From contig PLLI01000120.1 in NCBI GenBank assembly GCA_003140915.1, positions 1 to 6,643 on the forward strand: a stretch of 6,643 bases of DNA. The letters run 5' to 3'. Below are positions 1-5,668 of the stretch, one piece after another. A program made the position numbers and the translations under genes. Every line of letters begins with the position of its first letter. Position 1 is the stretch's first letter. The notes below the pieces were generated by a model that had not been told where the DNA came from, did not search any database, and was given only the letters and a program-made list of their open reading frames with translations. The DNA is from Candidatus Omnitrophota bacterium (GTDB lineage Bacteria; Omnitrophota; Gorgyraeia; 2-01-FULL-45-10).

Positions 1-424
1 ATGCAACTTCAATATAAAACCATGGCAGGACCTCTTTCTCTTCGGCCGGCTTCAGGTGCGAATCCGCGGTCACCTTAACCTGGGGATAGAGTTTCATGTA
101 GAGGCCGGCGTATTCATGGGGCGTTTCCGCAACTTCAGTGTGTTCTTTGCGCGGTCCTGTGCGAGAGGCTCTCTCGGCGGACATCAGTTCGCCTTGATGA
201 TAGGCAAGCGCTTTTTCGAACGGCAGGCCCCGATGATGATATTCCTCTGCCTTTATAAAGGCCCAATCCCCTACGAAGACGCGCAGGCTTCCGAACATCC
301 GTTCTATTATGTCAGCTTCCGCTTTTTGCGGTAAAAGATGCTGCCGGAAAGAAATGTTAAGGCAAGCGGACGCGGCATAAAGGAAAAGGATTGTTATGGG
401 TAAGGTTAAATCTCTCTTCGTCAT
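1..424 (-). CDS. Exported or membrane-anchored His-rich protein, possibly TPR-type (3' end cut by window)
   Basis: This ORF starts with ATG at 424-422, in an ATGA overlap with the stop of the NosY-like permease. It runs without a stop for 141 codons to the left edge, so the C-terminus is outside the window. Residues 1-26 look like an uncleaved signal or membrane anchor: MTKR, then a hydrophobic stretch to about F26. The rest is hydrophilic and probably periplasmic. It has the segment GDWAFIKAEEYHHRG at 52-66, then a charged linker (about 79-101), PHEYAGLYMKLYP at 102-114, and LPWFYIEVA at the truncated end. Histidines are frequent (29, 63, 64, 76, 95, 103, 123). The arrangement (membrane anchor, an Asp-x7-Glu-Glu-Tyr-x-His block, then a Trp-Phe block) recalls TPR-repeat proteins I associate with ABC-2 loci, but the TPRs themselves would lie outside the window. 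That the gene is real is well supported by the coupled start, codon use and full-length openness. Its function is not recognised with confidence. Confidence 0.8.
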   Translation of the reverse strand, partial: MTKRDLTLPITILFLYAASACLNISFRQHLLPQKAEADIIERMFGSLRVFVGDWAFIKAEEYHHRGLPFEKALAYHQGELMSAERASRTGPRKEHTEVAETPHEYAGLYMKLYPQVKVTADSHLKPAEEKEVLPWFYIEVA

Positions 425-1146
425 AAGTTACGGCGCCTGAAGGCCAGATACGAAAGCATTATAAATATGGCGGTATATATACAAGCGTAAACAATAAGGA
501 ACGAAAGGGCCCAGGGCGCGACAACGTCCCACGTATGTACTATCTTCTCCTTGATGTCAAAGAGCTCCGGGTGCGGAAGGAAGATATATGCCGGAAATGT
601 GACGCCGAACCAACTTGTCGCAAAATAGAGGATCACCGATATGCCGACGTTGGCGGCGATGCTCAGGTAGAGCGAAAGCAGGATCGAAAGCGACGCGAAG
701 AACGATAACAGGCATATGTGCAGGACATAGCCTTCCAACAGAAGAAGAGGCGGGCTCGAAAAATCGCCCCGCAGGAAAAATGACGCGAGGATAGTAATAT
801 AGAAGAGCGTAAAACTTATGATCGATATTAAAAGCACCCCCAGGAATTTACCAACGATCAGTTCCCCTCTCGAAACCGGGTGCGCCAGTATAGGATAGAT
901 GGTCTTCGCCTCAACTTCCTGAGGTATCTGGCGCGAGGCAAAGACGACGGCTATTATGACGGAGAATATGTAGGTAAAGGAGATGCCTATCTCGCGGAAA
1001 TATCTCTCGAACCCGGCCTGGCCGCCGAAAGATACGCCTGCGGCGTAGAAGATTATGACCAAGAGCAGCGCGAAGATCAGGTAAAAGTCCTTGCGCCTTA
1101 TAAGCTCTTTAATCACTATGCCCGCGATCACTACAATATTCTTCAT
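421..1146 (-). CDS. ABC-2 type transporter permease, NosY-like
   Basis: The product is a 241-aa integral membrane permease with about six hydrophobic segments (roughly 21-40, 55-75, 98-122, 139-163, 168-190 and 210-236). The conserved ABC-2/NosY block follows the second segment: SRQIPQEVEAKTIYPILAHP at 71-90, then VSRGELIVGKFLG. In this family it is the cytoplasmic coupling region that contacts the ATPase. The start at 1146 (MKNIVV) is chosen because it lies 2 nt after the ATPase stop. An earlier in-frame ATG at 1260 would overlap the ATPase by over 100 nt and add a charged, non-membrane N-terminus. The C-terminus AFRRRNL is positively charged, as expected inside the cell. The gene overlaps the next gene by ATGA (421-424). 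With the preceding ATPase it should form a homodimeric or pseudo-dimeric exporter. The substrate cannot be read from the sequence; NosFY homologues support metal or sulfur-species delivery to periplasmic proteins. Confidence 0.9.
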   Translation of the reverse strand: MKNIVVIAGIVIKELIRRKDFYLIFALLLVIIFYAAGVSFGGQAGFERYFREIGISFTYIFSVIIAVVFASRQIPQEVEAKTIYPILAHPVSRGELIVGKFLGVLLISIISFTLFYITILASFFLRGDFSSPPLLLLEGYVLHICLLSFFASLSILLSLYLSIAANVGISVILYFATSWFGVTFPAYIFLPHPELFDIKEKIVHTWDVVAPWALSFLIVYACIYTAIFIMLSYLAFRRRNL

Positions 1147-1148
1147 AT

Positions 1149-1883
1149 CTATTCCGTTATTATTTTGACAAAATAGTTCTCGAGTGAATGTTCGCCCTTT
1201 TCGTCCAAGAGCTTCTTTATCGGTCCCTGCTTCAATATTTTCCCCGCCCTCATTATGCACATATTGTCGCAGATAAGTTCTGCTTCGGACAGCTCATGAG
1301 AAGATAGGAATATCGTCTTGCCTTCGTCCTTCTTCTTTTTGAGGATGTTCCGGATATCGATCCTCCCCAGGGGATCAAGTCCTGAGAACGGTTCGTCGAG
1401 GATCAGGAATTCAGGATCATGCAATATCGCCTGGGCGATATTGAGCCTGACCTGCATTCCTTTGGAGAATGTCTTGACAAGCTGATTTCTTTGTCCGGAA
1501 AGTCCGACGAGCGCCAGCGTCTCCTCGATCTTATTCTTCAGTTCAGCCTTATTCATTCCGGCAAGAGTGCCGAAGATATTCAATATCTCGCCGGCCGTCA
1601 TGAACCAGTAATAATTCGCGACCTCCGGCATATATCCGAGGCGGGATTTTGCCTTAGACGAAAGGCGGGGCTTCCCGAATAACTCGATCGAGCCTCTCTT
1701 GATATTGATGAGCCCTAAAATCGATTTTATGAGCGTTGTTTTCCCGGCGCCGTTCGGCCCGAGAAGCCCGGATATCTCACCTTTCGCAATTTCAAGGCTC
1801 AGGGCGTCGAGAACAGTCTTCTCCTTGCCGAATCCGCCCGGGTACGCAACCTTCAGGTCTTTTATCTTTAATACAGTTTCCAT
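1149..1883 (-). CDS. ABC transporter ATPase, NosF/ABC-2 type
   Basis: This 244-aa nucleotide-binding subunit carries all the expected motifs. Walker A is GPNGAGKTT (42-50). The Q-loop region is GYMPEVANYY (83-92), with Glu where many families have Gln; this is common in drug or NosF-type ATPases (LPE). The signature is TFSKGMQVRL (138-147), a KGM variant of LSGGQ typical of ABC-2 ATPases. Walker B is FLILDEP (159-165), followed by the D-loop SGLD, and the H-loop is SSHELSE with H196. It ends with a short regulatory-looking tail (EKGEHSLENYFVKIITE), the usual site of an F-x-E/LE-x-F element in this family. The start is well fixed: an in-frame TAA stands two codons upstream. The leader (AAATAAAAT) has no visible Shine-Dalgarno, so translation is probably coupled to the Nfu gene, which ends 10 nt upstream. 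The partner is the NosY-like permease, starting 2 nt after its stop. Confidence 0.95.
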   Translation of the reverse strand: METVLKIKDLKVAYPGGFGKEKTVLDALSLEIAKGEISGLLGPNGAGKTTLIKSILGLINIKRGSIELFGKPRLSSKAKSRLGYMPEVANYYWFMTAGEILNIFGTLAGMNKAELKNKIEETLALVGLSGQRNQLVKTFSKGMQVRLNIAQAILHDPEFLILDEPFSGLDPLGRIDIRNILKKKKDEGKTIFLSSHELSEAELICDNMCIMRAGKILKQGPIKKLLDEKGEHSLENYFVKIITE

Positions 1884-1893
1884 ATTTTATTTA

Positions 1894-2112
1894 CTATACC
1901 GCCTGGACCTTTTTTATTTCCGGCATTGACTTCTTGAGTTCCGCCTCGACGAAATTCACCATCGTCATCTGGCTCATCGGGCATCCCGCGCACGCGCCCT
2001 TTAACCGCACTTTCACGACGCCGCTCTCTATGCCGACCAGCTCTATGTCTCCGCCGTCCTGCTGCAGGGCAGCGCGTATCTTCGTCAGTGCCTTCTCGAT
2101 TTTCTCTTTCAT
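1894..2112 (-). CDS. Stand-alone NifU C-terminal (Nfu) domain protein, Fe-S scaffold or carrier
   Basis: The product is 72 aa, the size of a single NifU C-terminal domain with nothing fused. The diagnostic features are all present: the N-terminal helix (KIEKALTKIRAALQQDGGDIEL), the strand VVKVRLKGAC, and the CxxC pair C41/C44 in GACAGCPMSQMTM, followed by a helix (VNFVEAELKKSMPEIKKV). In this family two such domains pair their CxxC motifs to hold a [4Fe-4S] or [2Fe-2S] cluster and pass it to apo-proteins in the cytoplasm. The start ATG at 2112 is preceded by AAAGGGA at a reasonable distance. The gene lies 13 nt after the TlpA-like gene and 10 nt before the NosF-like ATPase. No other ISC or SUF gene is in the window, so a dedicated supply role for this locus is inference. 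Confidence 0.93.
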   Translation of the reverse strand: MKEKIEKALTKIRAALQQDGGDIELVGIESGVVKVRLKGACAGCPMSQMTMVNFVEAELKKSMPEIKKVQAV

Positions 2113-2125
2113 TTTAATTCCCTTT

Positions 2126-2620
2126 CTATTTTAACAGTTCCTTGATATCTGCCTCGAACGTCTCTTTATTCCTTGCGCCTATATACATCTTCACTATTTT
2201 TCCATCTTTCCCTATCACATAGGTCGTCGGTATAGACCGAACTGGGCCGTAAAGGTTCGATACTTTGCCATCGTCGATGAGTACGGGGTAATTTATGCCC
2301 ATCTTTGCGGCAAAGTCTTTCGACTCACTCACATTGACAAGGCTGACGCCGACGAACGTGAATCCCTTGTCACCGTACGTTTTCTGCAGTGCGATGAAAT
2401 CGGGTATCTCTTCCCTGCACGGCGGGCACCAGCTCGCGAAGAAATTGAGTATCACGGCCTTGCCTTTAAAATCCGTAAGGCTTGCCTTCTGCCCATCGAT
2501 ATTCGTCAGGCTGAAATCCGGCGCGGCTTGTCCGGCCTCTATCGCGCGAGCCTGCGAGCATACACCAAGCAACAAAACCAATATTATGCAGGCGATTACC
2601 CCTCTAAAATTTAATCTCAT
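2126..2620 (-). CDS. TlpA/ResA-like periplasmic thiol-disulfide oxidoreductase
   Basis: The product is 164 aa. A signal peptide covers residues 1-26 (MRLNFR, a hydrophobic core, then SQARA before IEAG). The mature part is an AhpC/TSA/redoxin thioredoxin fold: APDFSLTNIDGQ (33-44), LNFFASWCPPCREEIP (58-73) with the active-site WCPPC (C65, C68), and the cis-proline strand RSIPTTYVIGKDG (P131). WCPPC is typical of TlpA/ResA/CcmG proteins that reduce disulfides in the periplasm, for example apocytochrome c haem sites or copper-site cysteines. The electron donor should be CcdA, encoded just upstream. The start at 2620 has a strong Shine-Dalgarno, AAAAGGAG, 7 nt before it. The Cys near the end of the hydrophobic core (C21) has Val before it, so it is not a good lipobox. 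Which substrate it serves is unknown. Confidence 0.94.
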   Translation of the reverse strand: MRLNFRGVIACIILVLLLGVCSQARAIEAGQAAPDFSLTNIDGQKASLTDFKGKAVILNFFASWCPPCREEIPDFIALQKTYGDKGFTFVGVSLVNVSESKDFAAKMGINYPVLIDDGKVSNLYGPVRSIPTTYVIGKDGKIVKMYIGARNKETFEADIKELLK

Positions 2621-2627
2621 AGTTCAG

Positions 2628-2635
2628 CTCCTTTT
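2628..2635 (-). promoter_or_regulatory. Shine-Dalgarno of the TlpA-like gene, abutting a palindrome
   Basis: AAAAGGAG on the minus strand lies 7 nt before the ATG at 2620 and sets that start. Its first base is also the last base of the 15-bp palindrome at 2635-2649, so protein binding or RNA pairing there could affect ribosome access. The regulatory role is inference. Confidence 0.75.
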
Positions 2636-2649
2636 CGAGAACTTCTCGA
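2635..2649. repeat. 15-bp palindrome TCGAGAA-C-TTCTCGA
   Basis: This is a perfect palindrome of 7-bp arms around a single central base. It cannot form a hairpin by itself because the loop would be one base, so it is more like a dimeric protein site, or part of the larger interleaved repeat to its right. It touches the Shine-Dalgarno of the TlpA-like gene. No regulator family is assigned. Confidence 0.6.
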
Positions 2650-2711
2650 CTCGGACAAAATTATTCTTCGAACGATATCGAGAAGATAATTTTGTCCTCG
2701 CTCGAAGAATA
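2642..2711. repeat. Interleaved inverted repeats in the ccdA-tlpA gap
   Basis: Three perfect inverted pairs share this 70-bp stretch. GGACAAAATTAT (2653-2664) pairs with 2686-2697, extended by CTTC/GAAG (2666-2669 with 2682-2685) across a one-base bulge. CTTCTCGA (2642-2649) pairs with 2678-2685. TATTCTTCGA (2662-2671) pairs with 2702-2711. The last two cross each other, and both clash with the first, so only some can form at once. None is followed by a T-run on either strand, which argues against an ordinary intrinsic terminator. The element sits between the CcdA stop (2717) and the TlpA-like Shine-Dalgarno. It may be an mRNA stability or attenuation structure, or a dispersed palindromic repeat. 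Confidence 0.75.
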
Positions 2712-2716
2712 TAGCT

Positions 2717-3442
2717 CTATTTCACAAAGACCGATTCCAGTTTTAACGCTATCACGTTAAGATAATTTGTAATGATAAGGACGCCGACGATGATAAGGAA
2801 TATCCCGCTTATCACGTTTACTATGCTTATGAATTTCCTGAGCCGATTAAAGTGCGCGACGAACGTATTTATCAAAAGCGCTGTTGCGAAGAACGGTAAA
2901 GCGATCCCCAGTGAATAAACGCTTAAGAGTTTCGCGCCTTCTATCACGCTCGTTCTCGTCCCGGCCAATAACAATATTGAACCGAGTATCGGCCCCGCGC
3001 ACGGCGTCCAGGCTGCGGCAAAAGTAACGCCTATTAAAAATGAGCCGATATAACTAGCGCCCTCCGAGCGGACCCTTATCCGCGCCTCTTTGCCCAAAAA
3101 ATCGAGCTTGAGCAGGCCGGTAAGGTAGAGACCAAATAGTATTATCAAGATACCCCCGCCTATCTGTATTACTTTCTGATAGTGAAAGAGCGCTTTTCCT
3201 ATGAATGTGGCGGTAAGGCCGAGCAATATGAATATGAGCGAGAACCCGATGATGAAACAGAGGGAATGGGCCATGGCCCTTCTCTTAGCCGTATCCCTTT
3301 TAGCCGGATCGTTCATATCGCCAAGCGATATGCCGGTTATGTATGCAATGAACGACGGTATTATAGGTAGAAGACACGGCGAGAGAAACGTCAGGAACCC
3401 CGCGGTGAATGCTACGATGTAAGATATGTTTTCGCTGCCCAT
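2717..3442 (-). CDS. ccdA: CcdA-type cytochrome c biogenesis / thiol electron-transfer membrane protein
   Basis: The product is 241 aa with about six membrane segments (near 8-34, 57-81, 92-113, 131-160, 171-195 and 205-228), the usual CcdA size and topology. Both conserved Cys-Pro or Pro-Cys signatures are present: LTFLSPCLLPIIPSF with C23 in the first half and AAAWTPCAGPILGS with C148 in the pseudo-symmetric second half. In this family the two membrane cysteines shuttle electrons from cytoplasmic thioredoxin to periplasmic thiol proteins. There is no fused DsbD alpha or gamma domain, so a separate acceptor is needed. The TlpA/ResA-like gene that follows after 96 nt is the obvious one. The start at 3442 (MGSENIS) has GCGAGG about 7 nt upstream and lies 19 nt after the stop of the small coiled-coil gene. 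The cytoplasmic loop (about 41-57) is rich in charge, including KRDTAKRR. Confidence 0.95.
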   Translation of the reverse strand: MGSENISYIVAFTAGFLTFLSPCLLPIIPSFIAYITGISLGDMNDPAKRDTAKRRAMAHSLCFIIGFSLIFILLGLTATFIGKALFHYQKVIQIGGGILIILFGLYLTGLLKLDFLGKEARIRVRSEGASYIGSFLIGVTFAAAWTPCAGPILGSILLLAGTRTSVIEGAKLLSVYSLGIALPFFATALLINTFVAHFNRLRKFISIVNVISGIFLIIVGVLIITNYLNVIALKLESVFVK

Positions 3443-3461
3443 TGTAAAACCTCGCGATGCT

Positions 3462-3689
3462 TTATTGTGCCTGGGTTACCCTTATCTTCACTATATTCAG
3501 TTCTGCCTTGATAGTCGCCACTTGGTCTATAATAAGCTTCTCGTTATCGAGTATCTGGTCCAGCTTGCTCTGGATCACAGATTGGTCGATACCCTGAGCT
3601 TGCGCATGTGTTACGCCGGTCAAAATAAACGGCAACGATACAAGGACCAACGCCAGGACAATGCCTATCACTGCTTTTTTTAATTTCAT
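3462..3689 (-). CDS. Small secreted coiled-coil protein (75 aa), unknown function
   Basis: The start is taken at 3689 (MKLKKAVIG) because a perfect AAGGAGG lies 5 nt upstream; a longer reading from 3707 would place that site inside the gene. Residues 1-31 are a classical signal peptide: KLKK, a long hydrophobic core, then THAQA with cleavage likely after A29 or A31. There is no lipobox. The mature part of about 44 residues is one predicted helix with an almost perfect heptad pattern. Position d holds I39, I46, I53, I60 and V67; position a holds L43, E50, V57, L64 and V71, with only E50 polar. This suggests a short parallel coiled-coil oligomer in the periplasm, similar in architecture to Lpp but without the lipid Cys and terminal Lys. 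It lies 19 nt before ccdA, so it is probably co-expressed with it. I do not recognise the family. Confidence 0.85.
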   Translation of the reverse strand: MKLKKAVIGIVLALVLVSLPFILTGVTHAQAQGIDQSVIQSKLDQILDNEKLIIDQVATIKAELNIVKIRVTQAQ

Positions 3690-3694
3690 AACAA

Positions 3695-3701
3695 CCTCCT
3701 T
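3695..3701 (-). promoter_or_regulatory. Strong Shine-Dalgarno fixing the start of the small coiled-coil gene
   Basis: AAGGAGG on the minus strand, 5 nt before ATG 3689, is the best ribosome binding site in the window. It decides between the starts at 3707 and 3689. It is separated by only 2 nt from the hairpin at 3704-3729. Confidence 0.85.
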
Positions 3702-3703
3702 GT

Positions 3704-3729
3704 CCAAAATTTGTCAGAGAAAATTTTGG
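3704..3729. repeat. Hairpin CCAAAATTT / AAATTTTGG just upstream of a Shine-Dalgarno
   Basis: Perfect 9-bp arms (3704-3712 and 3721-3729) surround an 8-nt loop. The stem is AT-rich and has no T-run after it on either strand. It is followed at 3730-3740 by a small palindrome GTTTATTAAAC. Its place right before the AAGGAGG of the small coiled-coil gene suggests an effect on translation or mRNA processing, but this is inference. Confidence 0.6.
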
Positions 3730-3751
3730 GTTTATTAAACAGTTTGAGATG

Positions 3752-3779
3752 TCCAGATTTTGCCCTGTCAAAATCTGGA
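3752..3779. repeat. Hairpin TCCAGATTTTG / CAAAATCTGGA after the MacB-like ATPase gene
   Basis: Perfect 11-bp arms (3752-3762 and 3769-3779) flank a 6-nt loop, 12 nt downstream of the ATPase stop at 3791. No T-run follows in either direction, so it is not a canonical Rho-independent terminator. It could protect the 3' end of the upstream mRNA segment. Its left arm with the preceding base pair (TGTCCAGATTTTG, 3750-3762) matches TGTCCAAAATTTG at 3701-3713 with two differences, so the gap holds two related palindromes. Confidence 0.65.
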
Positions 3780-3790
3780 TCCTACCATTA

Positions 3791-4480
3791 TCAAAGACTT
3801 GCGTCTTCTTTCGAAATAATTCTTCCGTCCTTTAAATAAATTACGCGATCGGCTTGAGAGCCAAGTTTGGGATTGTGTGTGGCTAAAATTATCGTCAAGC
3901 CTTCGTCTTTATTTATCTTTTTAAAAATATCGAAGATATCCTGAGAGCTCCTGGTATCAAGGTTTCCTGTCGGCTCATCCGCGATAAGAAATTTTGGAGA
4001 AACTGCCAGCGCCCTCGCGATCGCTACCCTCTGCCTTTCCCCTCCGGACATCTCTTTAGGAAGATGGTTAAGGCGGTGCCCGAGACCGACCTTGTCGAAT
4101 AGCTGGAGCAGTTTCTTTCTTTCCTGAGGCCGCCTCGCAAAATAAAGGGAAAGCTCTACGTTTTCGATCGCCGTAAGGCTCGGTATGAGCAGGAATTCCT
4201 GAAATATAAACCCTATATGCCCCCGCCTTAGGCCAACCAGCTTATTCTCCTTTACCTTAGATACGTCTTTTCCAAAAACCTCAAGCGAGCCTGAAGAAAT
4301 GTTATCCAGGCATCCTATAAGGTCGAGAAGGGTCGTCTTGCCTGACCCGGATGGGCCCATCAGGGCAATAAAATCGCCGTCATTTATCTCCAGGTTAATA
4401 CCATTGACGGCGTAGACTTCCTCGGTCCCGCGTATATATATCTTCGTTAAGCCTTCTGCTTTTATCACCGGCTTCTTCAT
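3791..4480 (-). CDS. ABC transporter ATPase, MacB/LolD family
   Basis: This 229-aa ATPase has family-typical motifs. Walker A is GPSGSGKTT (42-50), followed by LLDLIGCLDNISSG, the LolD/MacB-type LIGxLD element. The Q-loop is FIFQEFLLIPSLTAIENVEL with Q94. The signature is EMSGGERQRVAIARAL (143-158). Walker B is FLIADEPTGNLD (164-175), where the ADEPTGNLD form marks the MacB/LolD/FtsE branch. The H-loop is LATHNP with H202. The start at 4480 lies 3 nt after the permease stop, with GGAG inside the permease end as its ribosome binding site. ATPases of this branch work by mechanotransmission with FtsX-type permeases and do not move substrate through a membrane channel. It pairs with the preceding FtsX permease. 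No HlyD/MacA adaptor gene is in the window, which sets it apart from a MacAB efflux pump. Confidence 0.95.
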   Translation of the reverse strand: MKKPVIKAEGLTKIYIRGTEEVYAVNGINLEINDGDFIALMGPSGSGKTTLLDLIGCLDNISSGSLEVFGKDVSKVKENKLVGLRRGHIGFIFQEFLLIPSLTAIENVELSLYFARRPQERKKLLQLFDKVGLGHRLNHLPKEMSGGERQRVAIARALAVSPKFLIADEPTGNLDTRSSQDIFDIFKKINKDEGLTIILATHNPKLGSQADRVIYLKDGRIISKEDASL

Positions 4481-4483
4481 TCG

Positions 4484-5668
4484 TCATTCTCCTTTTCGGA
4501 TGGCTTCTATGGGCTTCATGGATGACGCCCTGAAGGCGGGATAAATGCCTGCGATAAACCCCATGATTACCGCTCCGAAAAACGAAAGGGCTAGTATGTG
4601 CGGAGTAATGACGACCAGATGGCCCTTCGGCGCATACGGCAGAACCTGTTTTAGTATATACTCGATCGTCTTACCTCCTACAAGCGCAATGACATTTCCT
4701 AAGATACCCCCAAAGATACAGATAAGTGTCGTCTCCACCCATATGATCTTGAATATATCGAGCCGTGAGGCTCCTATGGCCTTCATTACGCCTATTTCGC
4801 TCGTGCGTTCGAATACGGACATTAATATTGTATTCACCACGCCTATGACCGCGATTATAACGGCTATCAGGGCGACCGAATTCGTCATCGCTTTTGCCGA
4901 CGAGACGAGGTTTAGAATGGTCCCTTTAACCTGCGCCAGGCTTATGACCTGTATCCCGGGTTCGTTATACAGGTCTTCCTCGAATTTTGACAGCTCCCTC
5001 ATGTCTTTTAGCTTAATGCCTATTCCCGTCAGTTTATCCGGGACCTCGAAGATCTTCTGGGCCGTTTTGAGCGGCAAAAATATTATACCGTCGTCCTGCG
5101 TTCCGTTCCTTTCAAAAATACCGGCCACGGTAAGGACCTCGTTCCTGCCCGGGATAAATATCTTATCTCCCACGGCCCGCTGTTCATATTCGGCAACCTC
5201 ATAACCCATTATGGCCTCATTCGCGTCCGTGCTCGAAAACCATTTCCCGGATTTAAATTTAGACCATGGCTTCAGGGTGAGGTATGATCCTTCTATTCCC
5301 ATATAGAGCGATATCCCGCCGCGTCCTTCTTGTTTCGTGGTATCATACGCCGTCGCGACAAGTTGAGGCGTTATCTTATCGATGCGCGGATCGCCCGTTA
5401 TCTTTTGATAGACGGCTTCGTTCATGTAACGCAATCCCCCGCCGCCCTGCAGCATCAGTGTCGCCGCCTCATACGGACATCCTTTTGCCGTAACCAGTAT
5501 CTGATATCCCATCTTATCGATATCGTTATTGAGCGACTTCTGGTATCCCGTATCAAATCCCCACAGACTTACCAAAACTGCTATAGCTATTGCTACGCCG
5601 CCGATAGTTAAAGCTGTACGGACCTTTTTTCGTGTAAGGTTCTTCAGTGCCACTGAAAATAGGTTCAT
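4484..5668 (-). CDS. FtsX/MacB-type ABC transporter permease with periplasmic core domain
   Basis: The product is 394 aa, close to stand-alone MacB/LolC permeases. The N-terminus (ALKNLTRKKVRTALTIGGVAIAIAVLVSL) is the classic family start with the first membrane helix at about 17-36. A periplasmic MacB_PCD domain spans about 40-260. The FtsX domain follows: membrane helix 262-287 with VNTILMSVFERTSEIGVMKAIGAS (278-301), then helices near 308-331 and 357-380, and the family-typical end YPAFRASSMKPIEAIRKGE. The ERTSEIGVMKAIGA coupling helix matches the MacB/LolC branch. Unusual for MacB, the early periplasmic region has a cysteine and glycine block, KGCPYEAATLMLQGGGGLRY (62-81). The start at 5668 overlaps the lipoprotein stop by ATGA and has GGAG 5 nt upstream. 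The substrate is unknown; the neighbours suggest redox or metal-linked envelope work, not antibiotic efflux. Confidence 0.93.
   Translation of the reverse strand: MNLFSVALKNLTRKKVRTALTIGGVAIAIAVLVSLWGFDTGYQKSLNNDIDKMGYQILVTAKGCPYEAATLMLQGGGGLRYMNEAVYQKITGDPRIDKITPQLVATAYDTTKQEGRGGISLYMGIEGSYLTLKPWSKFKSGKWFSSTDANEAIMGYEVAEYEQRAVGDKIFIPGRNEVLTVAGIFERNGTQDDGIIFLPLKTAQKIFEVPDKLTGIGIKLKDMRELSKFEEDLYNEPGIQVISLAQVKGTILNLVSSAKAMTNSVALIAVIIAVIGVVNTILMSVFERTSEIGVMKAIGASRLDIFKIIWVETTLICIFGGILGNVIALVGGKTIEYILKQVLPYAPKGHLVVITPHILALSFFGAVIMGFIAGIYPAFRASSMKPIEAIRKGE

Noticed and set aside
56..334. Plus-strand reading frame at the left edge
   Set aside because: It lies opposite the coupled minus-strand gene 1-424, which has a signal or anchor and an ATGA overlap; the plus frame has no ribosome binding site or domain.
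1147..1260. N-terminal extension of the NosY-like permease from an ATG at 1260
   Set aside because: It would overlap the ATPase gene by more than 100 nt and add a charged segment unlike the family; the start at 1146 sits 2 nt after the ATPase stop.
2549..2570. Lipobox in the TlpA-like protein (LGVC before SQARA)
   Set aside because: Val directly before Cys is atypical, and a normal signal peptidase I site (ARA before IEAG) follows five residues later.
3544..3771. Minus-strand frame of 75 codons crossing the palindromic gap into the small coiled-coil gene
   Set aside because: It overlaps the well-supported small gene in another frame, starts inside a hairpin, and its product has no coherent signal or domain.
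3743..3771. Possible sigma-70 promoter: TTGACA on the minus strand at 3771-3766
   Set aside because: The hexamer is a perfect -35, but no acceptable -10 lies 16-18 nt downstream (CTCAAA or TCAAAC), and the hexamer falls within the loop and right arm of a hairpin.
3752..3779. Rho-independent terminator after the MacB-like ATPase
   Set aside because: The stem is perfect but AT-rich, and no run of T follows it on either strand.
4545..5204. Long plus-strand reading frame (219 codons) opposite the FtsX permease
   Set aside because: It is entirely antisense to a gene with clear family motifs, has no recognisable domain, and is rich in Pro, Ser and Thr as expected for a shadow frame.
3791..5668. 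Complete MacAB efflux pump
   Set aside because: The ATPase and permease are separate genes, no MacA/HlyD adaptor or TolC gene is present, and the neighbours are redox and FMN_bind proteins.
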